Assembly (NCBI GenBank): GCA_000381585.1
Contig: KB906733.1
Location: 248,001 to 312,000 of the forward strand
Length of the DNA stretch: 64,000 nucleotides
Reading direction: 5' to 3'
From: Acidobacteriaceae bacterium KBS 83
Lineage (GTDB): Bacteria; Acidobacteriota; Terriglobia; Terriglobales; Acidobacteriaceae
Position numbers and translations under genes: made by a program
Part shown: positions 26,902 through 35,869 of the stretch, in pieces
Layout: every line of letters starts with the position of its first letter
How positions within the stretch are numbered: the first letter of the stretch is position 1
The notes under the pieces: generated by a model
Databases searched by the model: none
Told to the model about the DNA's origin: nothing
What the model saw: only the letters and a program-made list of their open reading frames with translations

Positions 26902-28704
26902 CTACACTTCCAGCCCGATAGAACGCATCAGTTGGAGCGCGTTCGTGCTGTCGGCAATCCCCGGGGTGAGCTTGTAGTCGAAGTGCAGTTCCCCGGCGCT
27001 GAAGCGGTCGCCGAAGTGCATGTTGGCGGCTTCCGTTTTGAGCGCTGCAGCGATCTCCGTCAGCGCGAGGTCGTGGGTGGTGATGAGTCCGATCGCGTTA
27101 CGGGCGAGCAGACCGCGGAGTAAAGCTTCGGTGCCGACGCGGCGGTCGTGTGAGTTGGTACCCGAGAGCAGCTCGTCGAGCAGAAAGAGCGTGGGGCGCG
27201 CCGCGGCAAGATCGGTGATCTGCTTCAGTCGCTGGATCTCTGCGTAGAATCGCGAGAGTCCGCTTTGCAGCGAGTCCTGCACTGCGATGGACGCGCCTAC
27301 CGAGAGTGGCGAGAGTGTGAGCCGGCTGCAGCAGGCAGGGGCACCGCACTGCGCCAGCACAACGTTCAAACCGATGGCTCGCAGCAGTGTGCTTTTCCCG
27401 GCCATGTTGGGACCGCTGACGATGATGAGCGGGTGCGCCTTGTCAAGCGAAGCATCATTAGGAACTGCGGTGGCGCGCGGCAGTAGCGGATGCGTAAGTC
27501 CGACTGCATCGAGGGCCTGAGCATCGGTGCCGAGTGTAGGGAAGCAGCACGAGGGCCGCTCATAAGCAAAGCTTGCGAGTGAGCTGAGCGCCTCGAAGTC
27601 TCCGACGCTTGAGAGCCAGGCGCGCATGTGAGTGCCGTGGCGGCGGCGCCAGTTCTCGATGGCAAGCATGCAGAGCGGGGTCCAGAAGACGAACCGGTTG
27701 AACAATTTCACGAACCAGTTGTCGCTGGACTCGAGCCATTCGAGATTGCGCTCGAGTTTCGCGATGGCGCGTGAGGGCGCAAGGCTGTGGCTGCGGACCG
27801 CGGCAGTGAGGGCGGCGAGCGCCGGGGAGTGGAAGGCCTGGGATTCGTAGACGGCGAGTACCCGGTGCAGCGGCCCGAGGAGCGGCGAAACCTGAAGGAC
27901 GTCCACGGCCGCGCGCTTGACGGCTCCGATGAAGCGTGCAGTGAGCGCGGCATTGAGGAAGGTGAGGAGAGCGAACCATGTGAAGGGACCGCCGACGATC
28001 CAATAAAAGAGGCTTCCCAGCCACAGCAGCGCGAGCGGCGGCGCGACGTAGAGCAGCCATCCCGGCACAGTTGCTTCGGTCGATTCGGCCCAGCGCGTGA
28101 GCGCTTCTGGCGTGCCTTCGTGAATAGCATCGGCGGCGAGGGCGAGTTGCTCGCGCAGATCGAGTCGCGGAGCAAGTTCGCGGACAGCCTCCTGGCGTCG
28201 TGGGATCTCGTCCGGCTCGGCCGGATGCAACAGCCAGTTGGCGAGCGTGTGCTGTCCGGGTGCACTCGCCGCCTGCGAGATCAGTTCATACAGGCCACCG
28301 CAGCCGAAGATGTCAAGGTCGCGCGCGTAAAGATGCGTGGGATCGAGAAAACGCACGCCTGCGTCGCCATGTCCTGCCCAATGATCATCCAGGCGCGCCA
28401 GACCGCGCCGATAGAAGCTCTGGAGGCGAGTGGAGGCTGCGAGCGTTCGGAGAAGACGCTCGTGCGCGATCCACAGGACCACGAAGATGACCGCTGGAAC
28501 GAGTGCCCAGGCGAGGAGGTTCGGATATTGACGAGCCAGCCAGATGGCAGCCACAACCGCCACTGTAGCGGCGACGACTTTGCTAAGACCGAAAAGCCTG
28601 TCCCGTTGACGGAGATGCACCTGCTCCGATTCCAGCGAGGACAGGCGCTGGCCATAAACACTCCGTGCATCGGAGTGCGCGGGCACCTGCGACGGCGAGT
28701 TCAA
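26902..28704 (-). CDS. Membrane-anchored MutS-family ATPase
   Basis: This 600-residue MutS paralogue lacks the mismatch-recognition domain I. It has two N-terminal membrane helices (about 42-57 and 63-80). A MutS core or lever part follows (about 128-200, DIFGCGGLYELI), then two more helices (about 216-234 and 240-258). The MutS ATPase has Walker A GPNMAGKST at 431-439, Walker B LFLLDE at 506-511, the SGTNSHDR signature and an H-loop TTHD. Such proteins are unlikely to do canonical mismatch repair. It overlaps gltX by four bases, so the two are co-translated. Confidence 0.88.
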   Translation of the reverse strand: MNSPSQVPAHSDARSVYGQRLSSLESEQVHLRQRDRLFGLSKVVAATVAVVAAIWLARQYPNLLAWALVPAVIFVVLWIAHERLLRTLAASTRLQSFYRRGLARLDDHWAGHGDAGVRFLDPTHLYARDLDIFGCGGLYELISQAASAPGQHTLANWLLHPAEPDEIPRRQEAVRELAPRLDLREQLALAADAIHEGTPEALTRWAESTEATVPGWLLYVAPPLALLWLGSLFYWIVGGPFTWFALLTFLNAALTARFIGAVKRAAVDVLQVSPLLGPLHRVLAVYESQAFHSPALAALTAAVRSHSLAPSRAIAKLERNLEWLESSDNWFVKLFNRFVFWTPLCMLAIENWRRRHGTHMRAWLSSVGDFEALSSLASFAYERPSCCFPTLGTDAQALDAVGLTHPLLPRATAVPNDASLDKAHPLIIVSGPNMAGKSTLLRAIGLNVVLAQCGAPACCSRLTLSPLSVGASIAVQDSLQSGLSRFYAEIQRLKQITDLAAARPTLFLLDELLSGTNSHDRRVGTEALLRGLLARNAIGLITTHDLALTEIAAALKTEAANMHFGDRFSAGELHFDYKLTPGIADSTNALQLMRSIGLEV

Positions 28705-30194
28705 GCAGACTGCGGCGCCTCCGCGCTTGGAACCGGTGCACTGATGGAAGCGGCGGCCTGGAGCCGGCGCACGACGCGGTCGCGGCCGAGCGCGACCAAA
28801 ACGGCGAACAGCGAGGGCGCGACGCCTTGTCCGGTGAGCGCGACACGCGCGCCGTTGATGAGCACACCCGGCTTGACGCCTTTTTCTTCAGCAAAGGCGC
28901 GCAGCAACTGCTCTGTGGATGCTTCGCTAAATTCGGGCGCTACGTCATAACGGCCGCCGAGTTCTACCAGCAGATCACGAGTGCTGTATTCCTTGAGGAA
29001 TTTCGTCACCGCGGCCGGATCGAAGTTGTAATCGTCGCTGAAGTAGGCACAAAACGAGGTGGAAAAGTCGATGAGGCTGCGCGCGCGGGGCTTGACGAGC
29101 TCGATCGCGGAAAGAATGTCTGCTTCGCTACGTGCCGGAATGAAGCCGGTCTTGCCCCATTCGGTTTTGATCAGCGGCAGCAGTTCCTGCGCACTGGAAC
29201 GGCGGATCCATTCAGTGTTGAACCAGGCGAGCTTGTCGTTGTCGAAGACGGCGTTCGATTTCGAGATGCCTTCGAGCGAGAAGAGCCGAATCAGTTCTTC
29301 GGAGCTGAAGATCTCACGGTCGCGACCGTCCGCGTCTTTGCCTGCGGCGCCCGGCGACCAGCCGAGCAGCGCGAGGAAGTTGCGGAAGGCCTCGGGCATG
29401 ATCCCCATGTCCTTGTACGAAGTGACGGAGGTAGCGCCGTGGCGTTTGGAGAGCCGCGTCTTGTCCGGCCCAAGGATCAGCGGCACATGCGCGAAGATGG
29501 GCAGAGGCGCGCCGAGCGCCTGATATTGCAAGACCTGCTTCGGCGTGTTGGAGATGTGGTCCGCGCCGCGGATGATATGAGTGAGGCGCATGTCGAGGTC
29601 GTCGGCAACGACGGATAGGTGATAGGTGGGGATGCCGTCCGAGCGCAGGAGGACGAAATCTTCAAGCTCGCTGTTGGCAAACTCGACGCGGCCGACAACA
29701 GCGTCGTCGAAGGCAGTAACGCCCCCGTCCGGCACGCGAAAGCGGATGGCTGCAGGCTCGCCTGCGGCGCGACGCTCGGCAGCATTCGCAGGCGCGATGA
29801 TGCTGCAGCGGCGATCGTACATGGGCGGCTTGCCGGCCTCGGACGCAACCTTGCGGCGGTGGTCCAAGTCATCCTTGGTGCAGAAGCACGGATATGCATG
29901 GCCGGAATCGAGCAGCTTCTGCGCCGTGCTCTTGTAGAGATCGAGCCGCCGCGACTGATAGAACGGGCCCTCATCCCAGTTGAGCCCGAGCCAGCGCATC
30001 CCTTCGAGGATGCCTTCGACCATGGCTTCGCTCGACCGCTCGAAATCAGTGTCTTCGATGCGCAGGATAAAAGTGCCGCCGGTGTGGCGGGCGAACAGCC
30101 AGTTGAAGAGCGCGGTGCGGGCGCCGCCAACGTGAAGGTAACCAGTGGGAGAGGGAGCGAAGCGGACGCGGGGACGTTCAGAGATTGAAGACAT
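28701..30194 (-). CDS. gltX: Glutamyl-tRNA synthetase
   Basis: This 497-residue class I aminoacyl-tRNA synthetase charges tRNA-Glu. The HIGH-like signature is in SPTGYLHVGGAR and the KMSKS-like motif in TRLSKRHG. A CFC pair plus a downstream cysteine in the zinc-like region is present (YPCFCTKDD, DRRCSI). Length is normal. The stop overlaps the start of the membrane MutS paralogue. Confidence 0.95.
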   Translation of the reverse strand: MSSISERPRVRFAPSPTGYLHVGGARTALFNWLFARHTGGTFILRIEDTDFERSSEAMVEGILEGMRWLGLNWDEGPFYQSRRLDLYKSTAQKLLDSGHAYPCFCTKDDLDHRRKVASEAGKPPMYDRRCSIIAPANAAERRAAGEPAAIRFRVPDGGVTAFDDAVVGRVEFANSELEDFVLLRSDGIPTYHLSVVADDLDMRLTHIIRGADHISNTPKQVLQYQALGAPLPIFAHVPLILGPDKTRLSKRHGATSVTSYKDMGIMPEAFRNFLALLGWSPGAAGKDADGRDREIFSSEELIRLFSLEGISKSNAVFDNDKLAWFNTEWIRRSSAQELLPLIKTEWGKTGFIPARSEADILSAIELVKPRARSLIDFSTSFCAYFSDDYNFDPAAVTKFLKEYSTRDLLVELGGRYDVAPEFSEASTEQLLRAFAEEKGVKPGVLINGARVALTGQGVAPSLFAVLVALGRDRVVRRLQAAASISAPVPSAEAPQSA

Positions 30195-30263
30195 AGACGA
30201 TCTGAATTGATGCTAGAACAATTTCTGGAGTGGCGGGGCTGCGATCCGATGGAGGGCATGGCC

Positions 30264-30572
30264 ATGACGGAAGTCGAGTTCACTGTGCCTCAAGGCTGCA
30301 GTCTGAGCGGTGCTGCTTCCTTGATTGAGAAGGCCTGCCTCGGATGCGGCCTGCGGGTCTCCACGCGAGCAACGCTGCGCAGCTACCCGGGATCCATTCA
30401 TTGGCATGTGAAACGTGGCATGCACCCCGGCACGCTAGAGCTGACGCTATGGGAGGCGAAGCGACGAGTCTGGGCGAGTGTGCAAGACGGACGGCGTGCC
30501 CCGTGGATCGACGAGGCCTTGCCGCAAGTGAAGGATGCCGTAGAGACGGCGTTGCGCATTGCCATCTCATGA
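30264..30572 (+). CDS. Hypothetical protein
   Basis: This protein of about 102 residues starts at MTEVEFTVPQ (30264), with a slightly longer alternative at 30258. A GGAGGG lies just upstream. The sequence is compact and mixed alpha/beta, with conserved-looking GSIHWHVKRG and a C-terminal helix. I do not recognise the family. It is divergent from gltX. Confidence 0.55.
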   Translation: MTEVEFTVPQGCSLSGAASLIEKACLGCGLRVSTRATLRSYPGSIHWHVKRGMHPGTLELTLWEAKRRVWASVQDGRRAPWIDEALPQVKDAVETALRIAIS

Positions 30573-30583
30573 CAGAGTCTGGA

Positions 30584-30901
30584 TCAGCCGCGCGGATAGG
30601 GATTGTTCGGATTGGCGGGCGGCGCGGCGGGTGGATACACAGCCGGTGGGTACGAACCGGGAGGAAAGCTGGCGCCATACTGCGGAAGCGGCGCGACCTT
30701 CCACTGCGCGAAGGCGAGTACGTACAACAGGATGAGCGCGCCAAACGGAACCAGGACCAGGAGAGACAGCCACGGACTGAAGCCCGCTTTTTTGCAGATC
30801 TGCCACAGGGGAACGATCATGATCGCGACAAAGACGAGACCGAAGATAAAGGCGCCGGGTATCAGGTACGCAAGATGCGGATCAATGTTGTTTGGATCCA
30901 T
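30584..30901 (-). CDS. Small two-helix membrane protein with Pro/Tyr-rich tail
   Basis: This 105-residue protein begins MDPNNIDPHLAYL after an AGGAAGGA site. Two membrane helices (about 12-32 and 44-66) flank a short CKKAGFSPW turn. The tail (about 75-105) is Pro/Tyr/Asn-rich. The layout resembles a common small bacterial membrane protein with the KAGFSPWL turn; its function is unknown. It lies 77 bases downstream of the putative Panacea-associated membrane protein on the same strand. Confidence 0.65.
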   Translation of the reverse strand: MDPNNIDPHLAYLIPGAFIFGLVFVAIMIVPLWQICKKAGFSPWLSLLVLVPFGALILLYVLAFAQWKVAPLPQYGASFPPGSYPPAVYPPAAPPANPNNPYPRG

Positions 30902-30978
30902 GGCGAGTCCTTCCTGTTGACAGATGTCGCGAGGATACTGAGAACTCGACACCGAGACAAGACAATTACCGGATCTGC

Positions 30979-31368
30979 TTAATCTCCGCCGCGATCGACA
31001 TCGAGCGGAAAGATGGACTTCAGCACGATGATGAGTAGTCCCAGTACGTTTGCCGTGGCGGTGCCGAGCAGCGCGATGAGCACGGTATCGGAGAGCCTCC
31101 CGTGTTGGATCTCTTCGCGCAGCACGATGTAACCGACAAAGACGAGCCACGCGACCGTCAGTGCAAAAAGACTGGGAACCAGCCAGCGACGGAAGCTGAG
31201 GAATTGTGCCTTGCGCGCCTCGTCGTACTGGTCGCGCTCCGCTATTGCGGTAGCGAGGCCAGAGTTTGCGGCCGCAACGACGCGCGGTGCAATGGCGGAG
31301 GCGCTGGTGTCGGTGATGGTTTCCGGATCAGGAGCTGTGGCCGGAGATGCCGGAGGGGTGGTGCTCAT
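30979..31368 (-). CDS. Two-helix membrane protein overlapping Panacea gene (candidate toxin)
   Basis: This 129-residue protein has an Ala/Thr/Pro-rich N terminus, a charged helix (AERDQYDEARKAQF) and two membrane helices (about 63-83 and 98-118) joined by REEIQHGRLSD. Its ATG overlaps the TGA of the upstream Panacea gene (ATGA), a hallmark of obligately coupled pairs. It belongs to no family I can name with certainty. By position it is the likely toxin or effector partner of the Panacea antitoxin. A membrane-targeting toxin would fit known PanA partners. Confidence 0.7.
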   Translation of the reverse strand: MSTTPPASPATAPDPETITDTSASAIAPRVVAAANSGLATAIAERDQYDEARKAQFLSFRRWLVPSLFALTVAWLVFVGYIVLREEIQHGRLSDTVLIALLGTATANVLGLLIIVLKSIFPLDVDRGGD

Positions 31369-31880
31369 GCTGCTGCCACCGGCTTCAGCACGGATTTGAA
31401 GTATGCGGCGATCTCATCATCGGGGATCGGGATGTAGCGCTTGCCGGGATTCTCGCTCCAGGCCTGCGCCCACGGCGTGCCCGCTGCATGCGTCATCATG
31501 GAGAGCTCGATCGCTGAGTAGTTGCCGTATTGTTCCAGCACGCGGCGTAGGATGCGATCGGTATATTCAACGTCGGGATCGCCTGCCGGCAATTTGTAAC
31601 GGCGGAGCACCAGCTTGTTGCCATCGACGGCTGCATAGCGGGCAGGCTCAGTGATCGGCTGTGCGCCGAACTCCTGGAAGGCGCGGTAGACATCCGGCAG
31701 CACCGGGCCGTACTGCCAAGCTTCGACAGAACGATCGAGCAGGGGCTTGCCGGTCAGTGCCAGGTGCCAACCGTGTGCGTAGTAGATGAGTTTCTGCACC
31801 TTCATCGGATCGATGATGAGCTGGCGCTTGCGGGCGAGGTCGAGCAGGCGATTGGCAACAGCGCGGGGATCAAAGGGCAT
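31365..31880 (-). CDS. Panacea/DUF4065 (SocA-like) antitoxin domain protein
   Basis: This protein of about 171 residues has the Panacea domain. Its core signature reads KVQKLIYYAHGWHLA, followed by a VEAWQYGPVLPDVYRAF block. Panacea proteins are hyperpromiscuous antitoxins that neutralise unrelated toxins encoded next to them. The start at 31880 (MPFDPRAV) is preferred; a GTG at 31913 adds 11 residues. The stop overlaps the start of a small membrane protein gene. No separate DNA-binding domain is visible. Confidence 0.82.
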   Translation of the reverse strand: MPFDPRAVANRLLDLARKRQLIIDPMKVQKLIYYAHGWHLALTGKPLLDRSVEAWQYGPVLPDVYRAFQEFGAQPITEPARYAAVDGNKLVLRRYKLPAGDPDVEYTDRILRRVLEQYGNYSAIELSMMTHAAGTPWAQAWSENPGKRYIPIPDDEIAAYFKSVLKPVAAA

Positions 31881-32000
31881 GGCGGAGACGGTCCCTTTCC
31901 GGAGCAGTTTCACCGTTGCAGTGAAGATCTTCGAACGCGATCCTTCGTAACAAAGTATAGAGCGAACTGCGGGGTTGGCGACCGCACATCGCCGGCAGCG

Positions 32001-33590
32001 CTACTGCACGGGGCTGCGGCGACCATAGATGAGGTAGTCCTCGAGCGGTCCCATGGCGAGGATTTTTTGCAGGAAGGGCGATGGATGATAGGTTGCCGGT
32101 ACATAGTGGACGCGGCGCAGAAGCTGGTAGTGCGCATTGAACCAGCGCTGCTGGTGGGGAGTCAGCGTGTAGCCTTCGATCGTGCGGTATTGATCGAAAC
32201 TCTGCCGCTCCACGATGTAATCGGGATGCTCGGAGACTACATAGTCGAACCACCACGCGTCCGGGTCCCGCTGCGTGTAATCCGTCACGCGTGAGGAGAC
32301 GAGACCGATTTCATCATCGGTGTACAGGCCGGAGAAGTAGGGAATCAATCCAGCGGGCTCGAGGAAGAGCGTTCCCTGGCCATGACTGATCGTGGCGAGG
32401 TAGCGTCCGATGTCGCCGCGATAGTGATAGTCCTGCGTTGATGCCGCGAGCGCCTTCGTCCATTGCATGAAGACGAGCCCTATCCAGATGACGGCGAGCA
32501 GCATCATTCCCGTTACACGGAAGCGATGGCGCGAAACGATGCGCACCAGAACAGCGATGGCGACGGCTGTAGCGATCCAGTTTGCCGGATAGAGGTACCA
32601 GGAGAAGAGCACGCCGCCATACGCATAGGCCAGGGGGATGGCGATGGTGGCGAAGGCGAGCGTTGCAAGCACGATGCGCTCCCGACGCGATTGCGCATAG
32701 CGAAAGGCGAGAAAGAATGCGCCCACTATCAGGACCAGCACCAGAGGGCTGAGTTTGAGGAGGTAATTCGAAGGAGTGGGCAGAAGAAAAGAGTGACCGA
32801 GGAAGAGATCGCGTATGCGGTCAGCAACTGCGGCTGCGCCGTGGTCAGGATGGTAGGCGATCTCCTTTGCGCGCGCGGTAGTGGGCAGAAAACGGCCTGT
32901 CGTGATGCGGGTGCCGAGCAGGAAGAGACCACAACCCACGGCGAGGGCGAAGGCGCCACGCACTGCGGCGCGCCGATCGATGAGGAACATCGCTACGCAG
33001 AGTATGAAGGCGTAGGCAATCGCGTCCGGACGAATGAGCGGCAGCAGCAATATGCTTGCGGCGAATAGCGTCCAATGGCATTCCCGCGCGAGGGCAAAGA
33101 TGGCAACGCCAAGCGCGAGGGCCAGAAGCGGTGTCTCCATGCCGCTGTAGCTCATTACCAGCGCGATGGGCCAGCAGGCAGTCAGCAGCCACACGACCTG
33201 CTGTTCGGCTGGGGAATCGCAGAGCGCGCGGGCAATGAACCAGCAGGCGCCCGCGATGCACAATGTCCCGAATAACTGGACCCCAAGGACCATATAGCTG
33301 CGGGAGAACAGATCGATAGCAGCGACGACCAGTGGATAGAGCAGACTTGTCGTGCCCGGGAAGTGCTGGTGGAGATTGAAGGAGAAGTCGCCGTACTCGG
33401 CAAGATGTCGTGCCGCGCGGAAGGTGATGTAGGCGTCTTCCTGCAACGGATGGACTAGTAGGAAGGGAATCCGGAGAAGCACGATGAGGGCAAGGACCAG
33501 CCATGCCAGCCAGACGCTCTGCACTAATTCAGGAAAGGATTGCGCGTCGGTGCGGCCGATGGCGGGCGAATAGGTTGGAGGCGAGCTCAT
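32001..33590 (-). CDS. Polytopic membrane protein, GT-C glycosyltransferase-like
   Basis: This 529-residue protein has about ten to eleven membrane helices and a soluble C-terminal part (about 395-529). The first loop has an acidic pair after a hydrophobic helix (HPLQEDAYITFR), typical of GT-C/PMT-like lipid-linked sugar transferases, and an RPDA motif sits in a later loop. The start has upstream divergent space. The donor, acceptor and pathway are unknown. No glycan cluster surrounds it. Confidence 0.65.
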   Translation of the reverse strand: MSSPPTYSPAIGRTDAQSFPELVQSVWLAWLVLALIVLLRIPFLLVHPLQEDAYITFRAARHLAEYGDFSFNLHQHFPGTTSLLYPLVVAAIDLFSRSYMVLGVQLFGTLCIAGACWFIARALCDSPAEQQVVWLLTACWPIALVMSYSGMETPLLALALGVAIFALARECHWTLFAASILLLPLIRPDAIAYAFILCVAMFLIDRRAAVRGAFALAVGCGLFLLGTRITTGRFLPTTARAKEIAYHPDHGAAAVADRIRDLFLGHSFLLPTPSNYLLKLSPLVLVLIVGAFFLAFRYAQSRRERIVLATLAFATIAIPLAYAYGGVLFSWYLYPANWIATAVAIAVLVRIVSRHRFRVTGMMLLAVIWIGLVFMQWTKALAASTQDYHYRGDIGRYLATISHGQGTLFLEPAGLIPYFSGLYTDDEIGLVSSRVTDYTQRDPDAWWFDYVVSEHPDYIVERQSFDQYRTIEGYTLTPHQQRWFNAHYQLLRRVHYVPATYHPSPFLQKILAMGPLEDYLIYGRRSPVQ

Positions 33591-33656
33591 GCGGGAGAAT
33601 GTCCGTCAGGCCGCGCCGCAAAAATTAGGCAGCGGCCTGAACATTCGAGTATAGAG

Positions 33657-33681
33657 GCGTGAGCACGCTTCGTGCTCACGC
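33657..33681. terminator. 11-base-arm hairpin over the pspA stop codon
   Basis: Perfect arms GCGTGAGCACG (33657-33667) and CGTGCTCACGC (33671-33681) have a 3-base loop and include the pspA stop codon (33676-33678). Because the element is symmetrical it could act on both strands. No T-run follows, so transcription may end by other means or the hairpin may protect the mRNA end. Confidence 0.5.
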
Positions 33682-34380
33682 TGGGCTGGGCAGCTTGTGC
33701 TGCTGGTCGTGCTGAGCCTTCAGGTCGCGCAGAAGATCTTCGATCTGGTCCTCGCGCTCCATGGCGGCGAAACGCTCCTCAAGCTCTGCCTCGCTCAGTC
33801 CGTCGCGATTCGTGCCTGTCTCAGCGGCCAGAAGCGTATGTTGTGCCCGGCCGGCAGCGGCTGCCTGGTCGATGCGGCCGCGTACGCGGGCCATGGTGGC
33901 CGACGCGCTGGGACCTCCAGGAGTGAGCTTCTGGCTCGCGCGGGCGCGGCGGTGTTCGACTGCAAGCAGCTCGCAGCGGGATTGTGTCTCCTGCAGCCGC
34001 TGCTGCAGCCGGCTGAGCGCGGTACGCAGCGTTTCGGTCTCGGCACGCTGGTCGCTGAGCTGCTGGGCAAAACTCGCAGCCATCTGCTGATGGCTGATCT
34101 GCTGCCGCAGCGCGGCACGCGCAAGGTCGTCCTGCTGGCGAGTGACAGCGAGCGCGGCCTTACGCTTCCAGTTACCGGCGGACTCCTCATGCTCCGCCTG
34201 CTTCTTTTCGAGCAGGTGCTGGTCGGCGAGCGCGATGGCCACTTGTGTCTTTACCTGCAGAAGCTGGTTCTCCATATCCAGGATGAGCTGACGCAGCATC
34301 TTCTGCGGATCTTCCGCGCGGTCGATCATATCGTTCAGGTTGGCGCGAAGCAGAGTTGCAACTCTTTCAAGCAATGCCAT
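33676..34380 (-). CDS. pspA: Phage-shock protein A / IM30 family
   Basis: This 234-residue coiled-coil protein begins MALLERVATLLRANLNDMID, the family N terminus that holds the membrane-binding amphipathic helix. An AAGGAG site precedes the start at 34380. Long heptad-rich helices run from about 20 to 165, followed by an acidic C-terminal part (about 190-234). PspA/IM30 polymerises on damaged inner membranes to protect bilayer integrity. It is the last gene of the XRE-NfeD-flotillin-PspA module. Confidence 0.9.
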   Translation of the reverse strand: MALLERVATLLRANLNDMIDRAEDPQKMLRQLILDMENQLLQVKTQVAIALADQHLLEKKQAEHEESAGNWKRKAALAVTRQQDDLARAALRQQISHQQMAASFAQQLSDQRAETETLRTALSRLQQRLQETQSRCELLAVEHRRARASQKLTPGGPSASATMARVRGRIDQAAAAGRAQHTLLAAETGTNRDGLSEAELEERFAAMEREDQIEDLLRDLKAQHDQQHKLPSPA

Positions 34381-34413
34381 GGCGTGACTCCTTTGCTGTT
34401 TGATGCTTGTGGA

Positions 34414-34445
34414 GAGGAGTGCCCGGTCGAGACCGGGCACTCCTC
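34414..34445 (-). terminator. 14-base-arm hairpin between flotillin and pspA
   Basis: Perfect arms GAGGAGTGCCCGGT (34414-34427) and ACCGGGCACTCCTC (34432-34445) close a 4-base loop in the 70-base gap between the flotillin stop and the pspA start. There is no T-run. It is probably an attenuator or mRNA-processing/stability signal that sets pspA expression relative to flotillin. Confidence 0.6.
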
Positions 34446-34450
34446 CCGAG

Positions 34451-35869
34451 TTAGCTGTTGCTTGCGGTGCCGTTGGGACGGGCGCGCATGCTCTTCACGT
34501 TGGCCATCAGCTCGTGCATGTCCATGCCGGAGAGCGCTTCGAAGAGCGCGGGTACCTGGGCCGCAATCTTCGTCAGGTCCCCGGTCAGCTTGTTGGCGCC
34601 GACTTGTCCATCCCCGCCAGTGGAGACAATCGTGATCCTGTCCACCTTGCTGAGTGGCTCGGACATGGCGCGGACCACTTCCGGCATGCTGGCGATCAGA
34701 CGGTCGACCACCGCGGCCTGCGTCCACTCCTGATAGGCCTCGGCTTTTACGTTCATTGCCTTCGCTTCCGCCTCGCCCTTCTGGAAGATGATCGCGGCTT
34801 CGGCTTCGCCCTGCGCACGAATCGCCGATGCGCGGCCTTCGGCCTCAATCATCAGGCGCGACTTCTCGGCGGCGGCCAGGTTCTCGATGCGCTGACGCTC
34901 AATCTCCGCCTGCTTCAGCACGGTCGCGATCAGCTCCTTCTCGTGGCGCAGGATCTCCGCTTCCTGCACCTTGACCTGCTGCTCCTTCTCGATCTGCTGC
35001 ACCTTCACCTGCTCCGCGATGACGCGCTGCTGCATGACGTTGGTCTGGATCTCGTAAGCCTTGTCTGCCTGCGCCTCCTGCTTGCGGCTCTGTTCGGTGA
35101 ACTGGGCCTTCTGGATGTCCAGGTCGCGCTGCGCCTCGGCCTGCTTGGCGAGCGATTGCGTTTCGGCCAGCACGCGCTCTTGGTCCGCGGCAGCTTTGGC
35201 CACGGCTGCTTCGCGCAAAGCAATGGCGCGGCGGATCGCCGTATCGCGCTCGGCTTCGGCGGCCGCGACATCGGCGTCGCGCTTAATGCGCACGATGTCC
35301 GGACGGCCCATGTTGGTGATGTATTCGTTCTTGTCGCGGACTTCCTTGATGGTGAAAGAGATCACCTCAAGCCCCATCTTGCTCATGTCTTCCGCGCAAG
35401 TGGCGCGCATACGCTCGCCCACCATTTCAGGCTCTTTCACGATCTGCTCGACCGTGAGCTGTCCGATGATGCCGCGCAGATGGCCTTCCATGACAAGGCG
35501 GATAAGTCCTTCGCGCTGCGCCGGCGCCTTGGTCAGGAACTGCTCTGCGGCGGTGAGGATGGATTCGCGGTCGGAGCGGACTTTGATTTGTGCTACGGCC
35601 TCGACGGTGACCGCGACACCCTGCTTGGTGTAGAGGTCCTGCTGCGGCGCGACATCGAAGGACATCAGTTCCAGCGAGAGCTGCTTGCAGCTTTCGACCA
35701 TAGGAAAGATAACCGCGCCCGATCCCTTGATGATGCGCGGGCCGCGGAACCCGTACACGATGATGGCTTCATTGGGCCCGGCCTTACGAAACATCTTGGC
35801 GATGCTCGTCATGATGATGAGGAGAACGACGACTCCCAATCCGATGAAGATAGTGACAATGTTCGGCAT
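34451..35869 (-). CDS. Flotillin family SPFH protein (FloT/YqiK-type)
   Basis: This 472-residue protein has an N-terminal membrane helix (about 3-20), an SPFH domain (about 28-200), and a long coiled-coil flotillin region of alternating Glu/Ala-rich repeats (about 205-400). A C-terminal tail follows. Flotillins scaffold ordered membrane regions. The upstream gene encodes an NfeD-like protein, the standard flotillin partner (as in YqiJ-YqiK or YuaF-YuaG), and pspA follows, so the module serves membrane homeostasis. Confidence 0.92.
   Translation of the reverse strand: MPNIVTIFIGLGVVVLLIIMTSIAKMFRKAGPNEAIIVYGFRGPRIIKGSGAVIFPMVESCKQLSLELMSFDVAPQQDLYTKQGVAVTVEAVAQIKVRSDRESILTAAEQFLTKAPAQREGLIRLVMEGHLRGIIGQLTVEQIVKEPEMVGERMRATCAEDMSKMGLEVISFTIKEVRDKNEYITNMGRPDIVRIKRDADVAAAEAERDTAIRRAIALREAAVAKAAADQERVLAETQSLAKQAEAQRDLDIQKAQFTEQSRKQEAQADKAYEIQTNVMQQRVIAEQVKVQQIEKEQQVKVQEAEILRHEKELIATVLKQAEIERQRIENLAAAEKSRLMIEAEGRASAIRAQGEAEAAIIFQKGEAEAKAMNVKAEAYQEWTQAAVVDRLIASMPEVVRAMSEPLSKVDRITIVSTGGDGQVGANKLTGDLTKIAAQVPALFEALSGMDMHELMANVKSMRARPNGTASNS

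Noticed and set aside
34381-34440. Extended pspA N terminus to 34440
   Set aside because: The extension is translated from the hairpin and lacks homology; the ATG at 34380 has AAGGAG and the IM30 N terminus.
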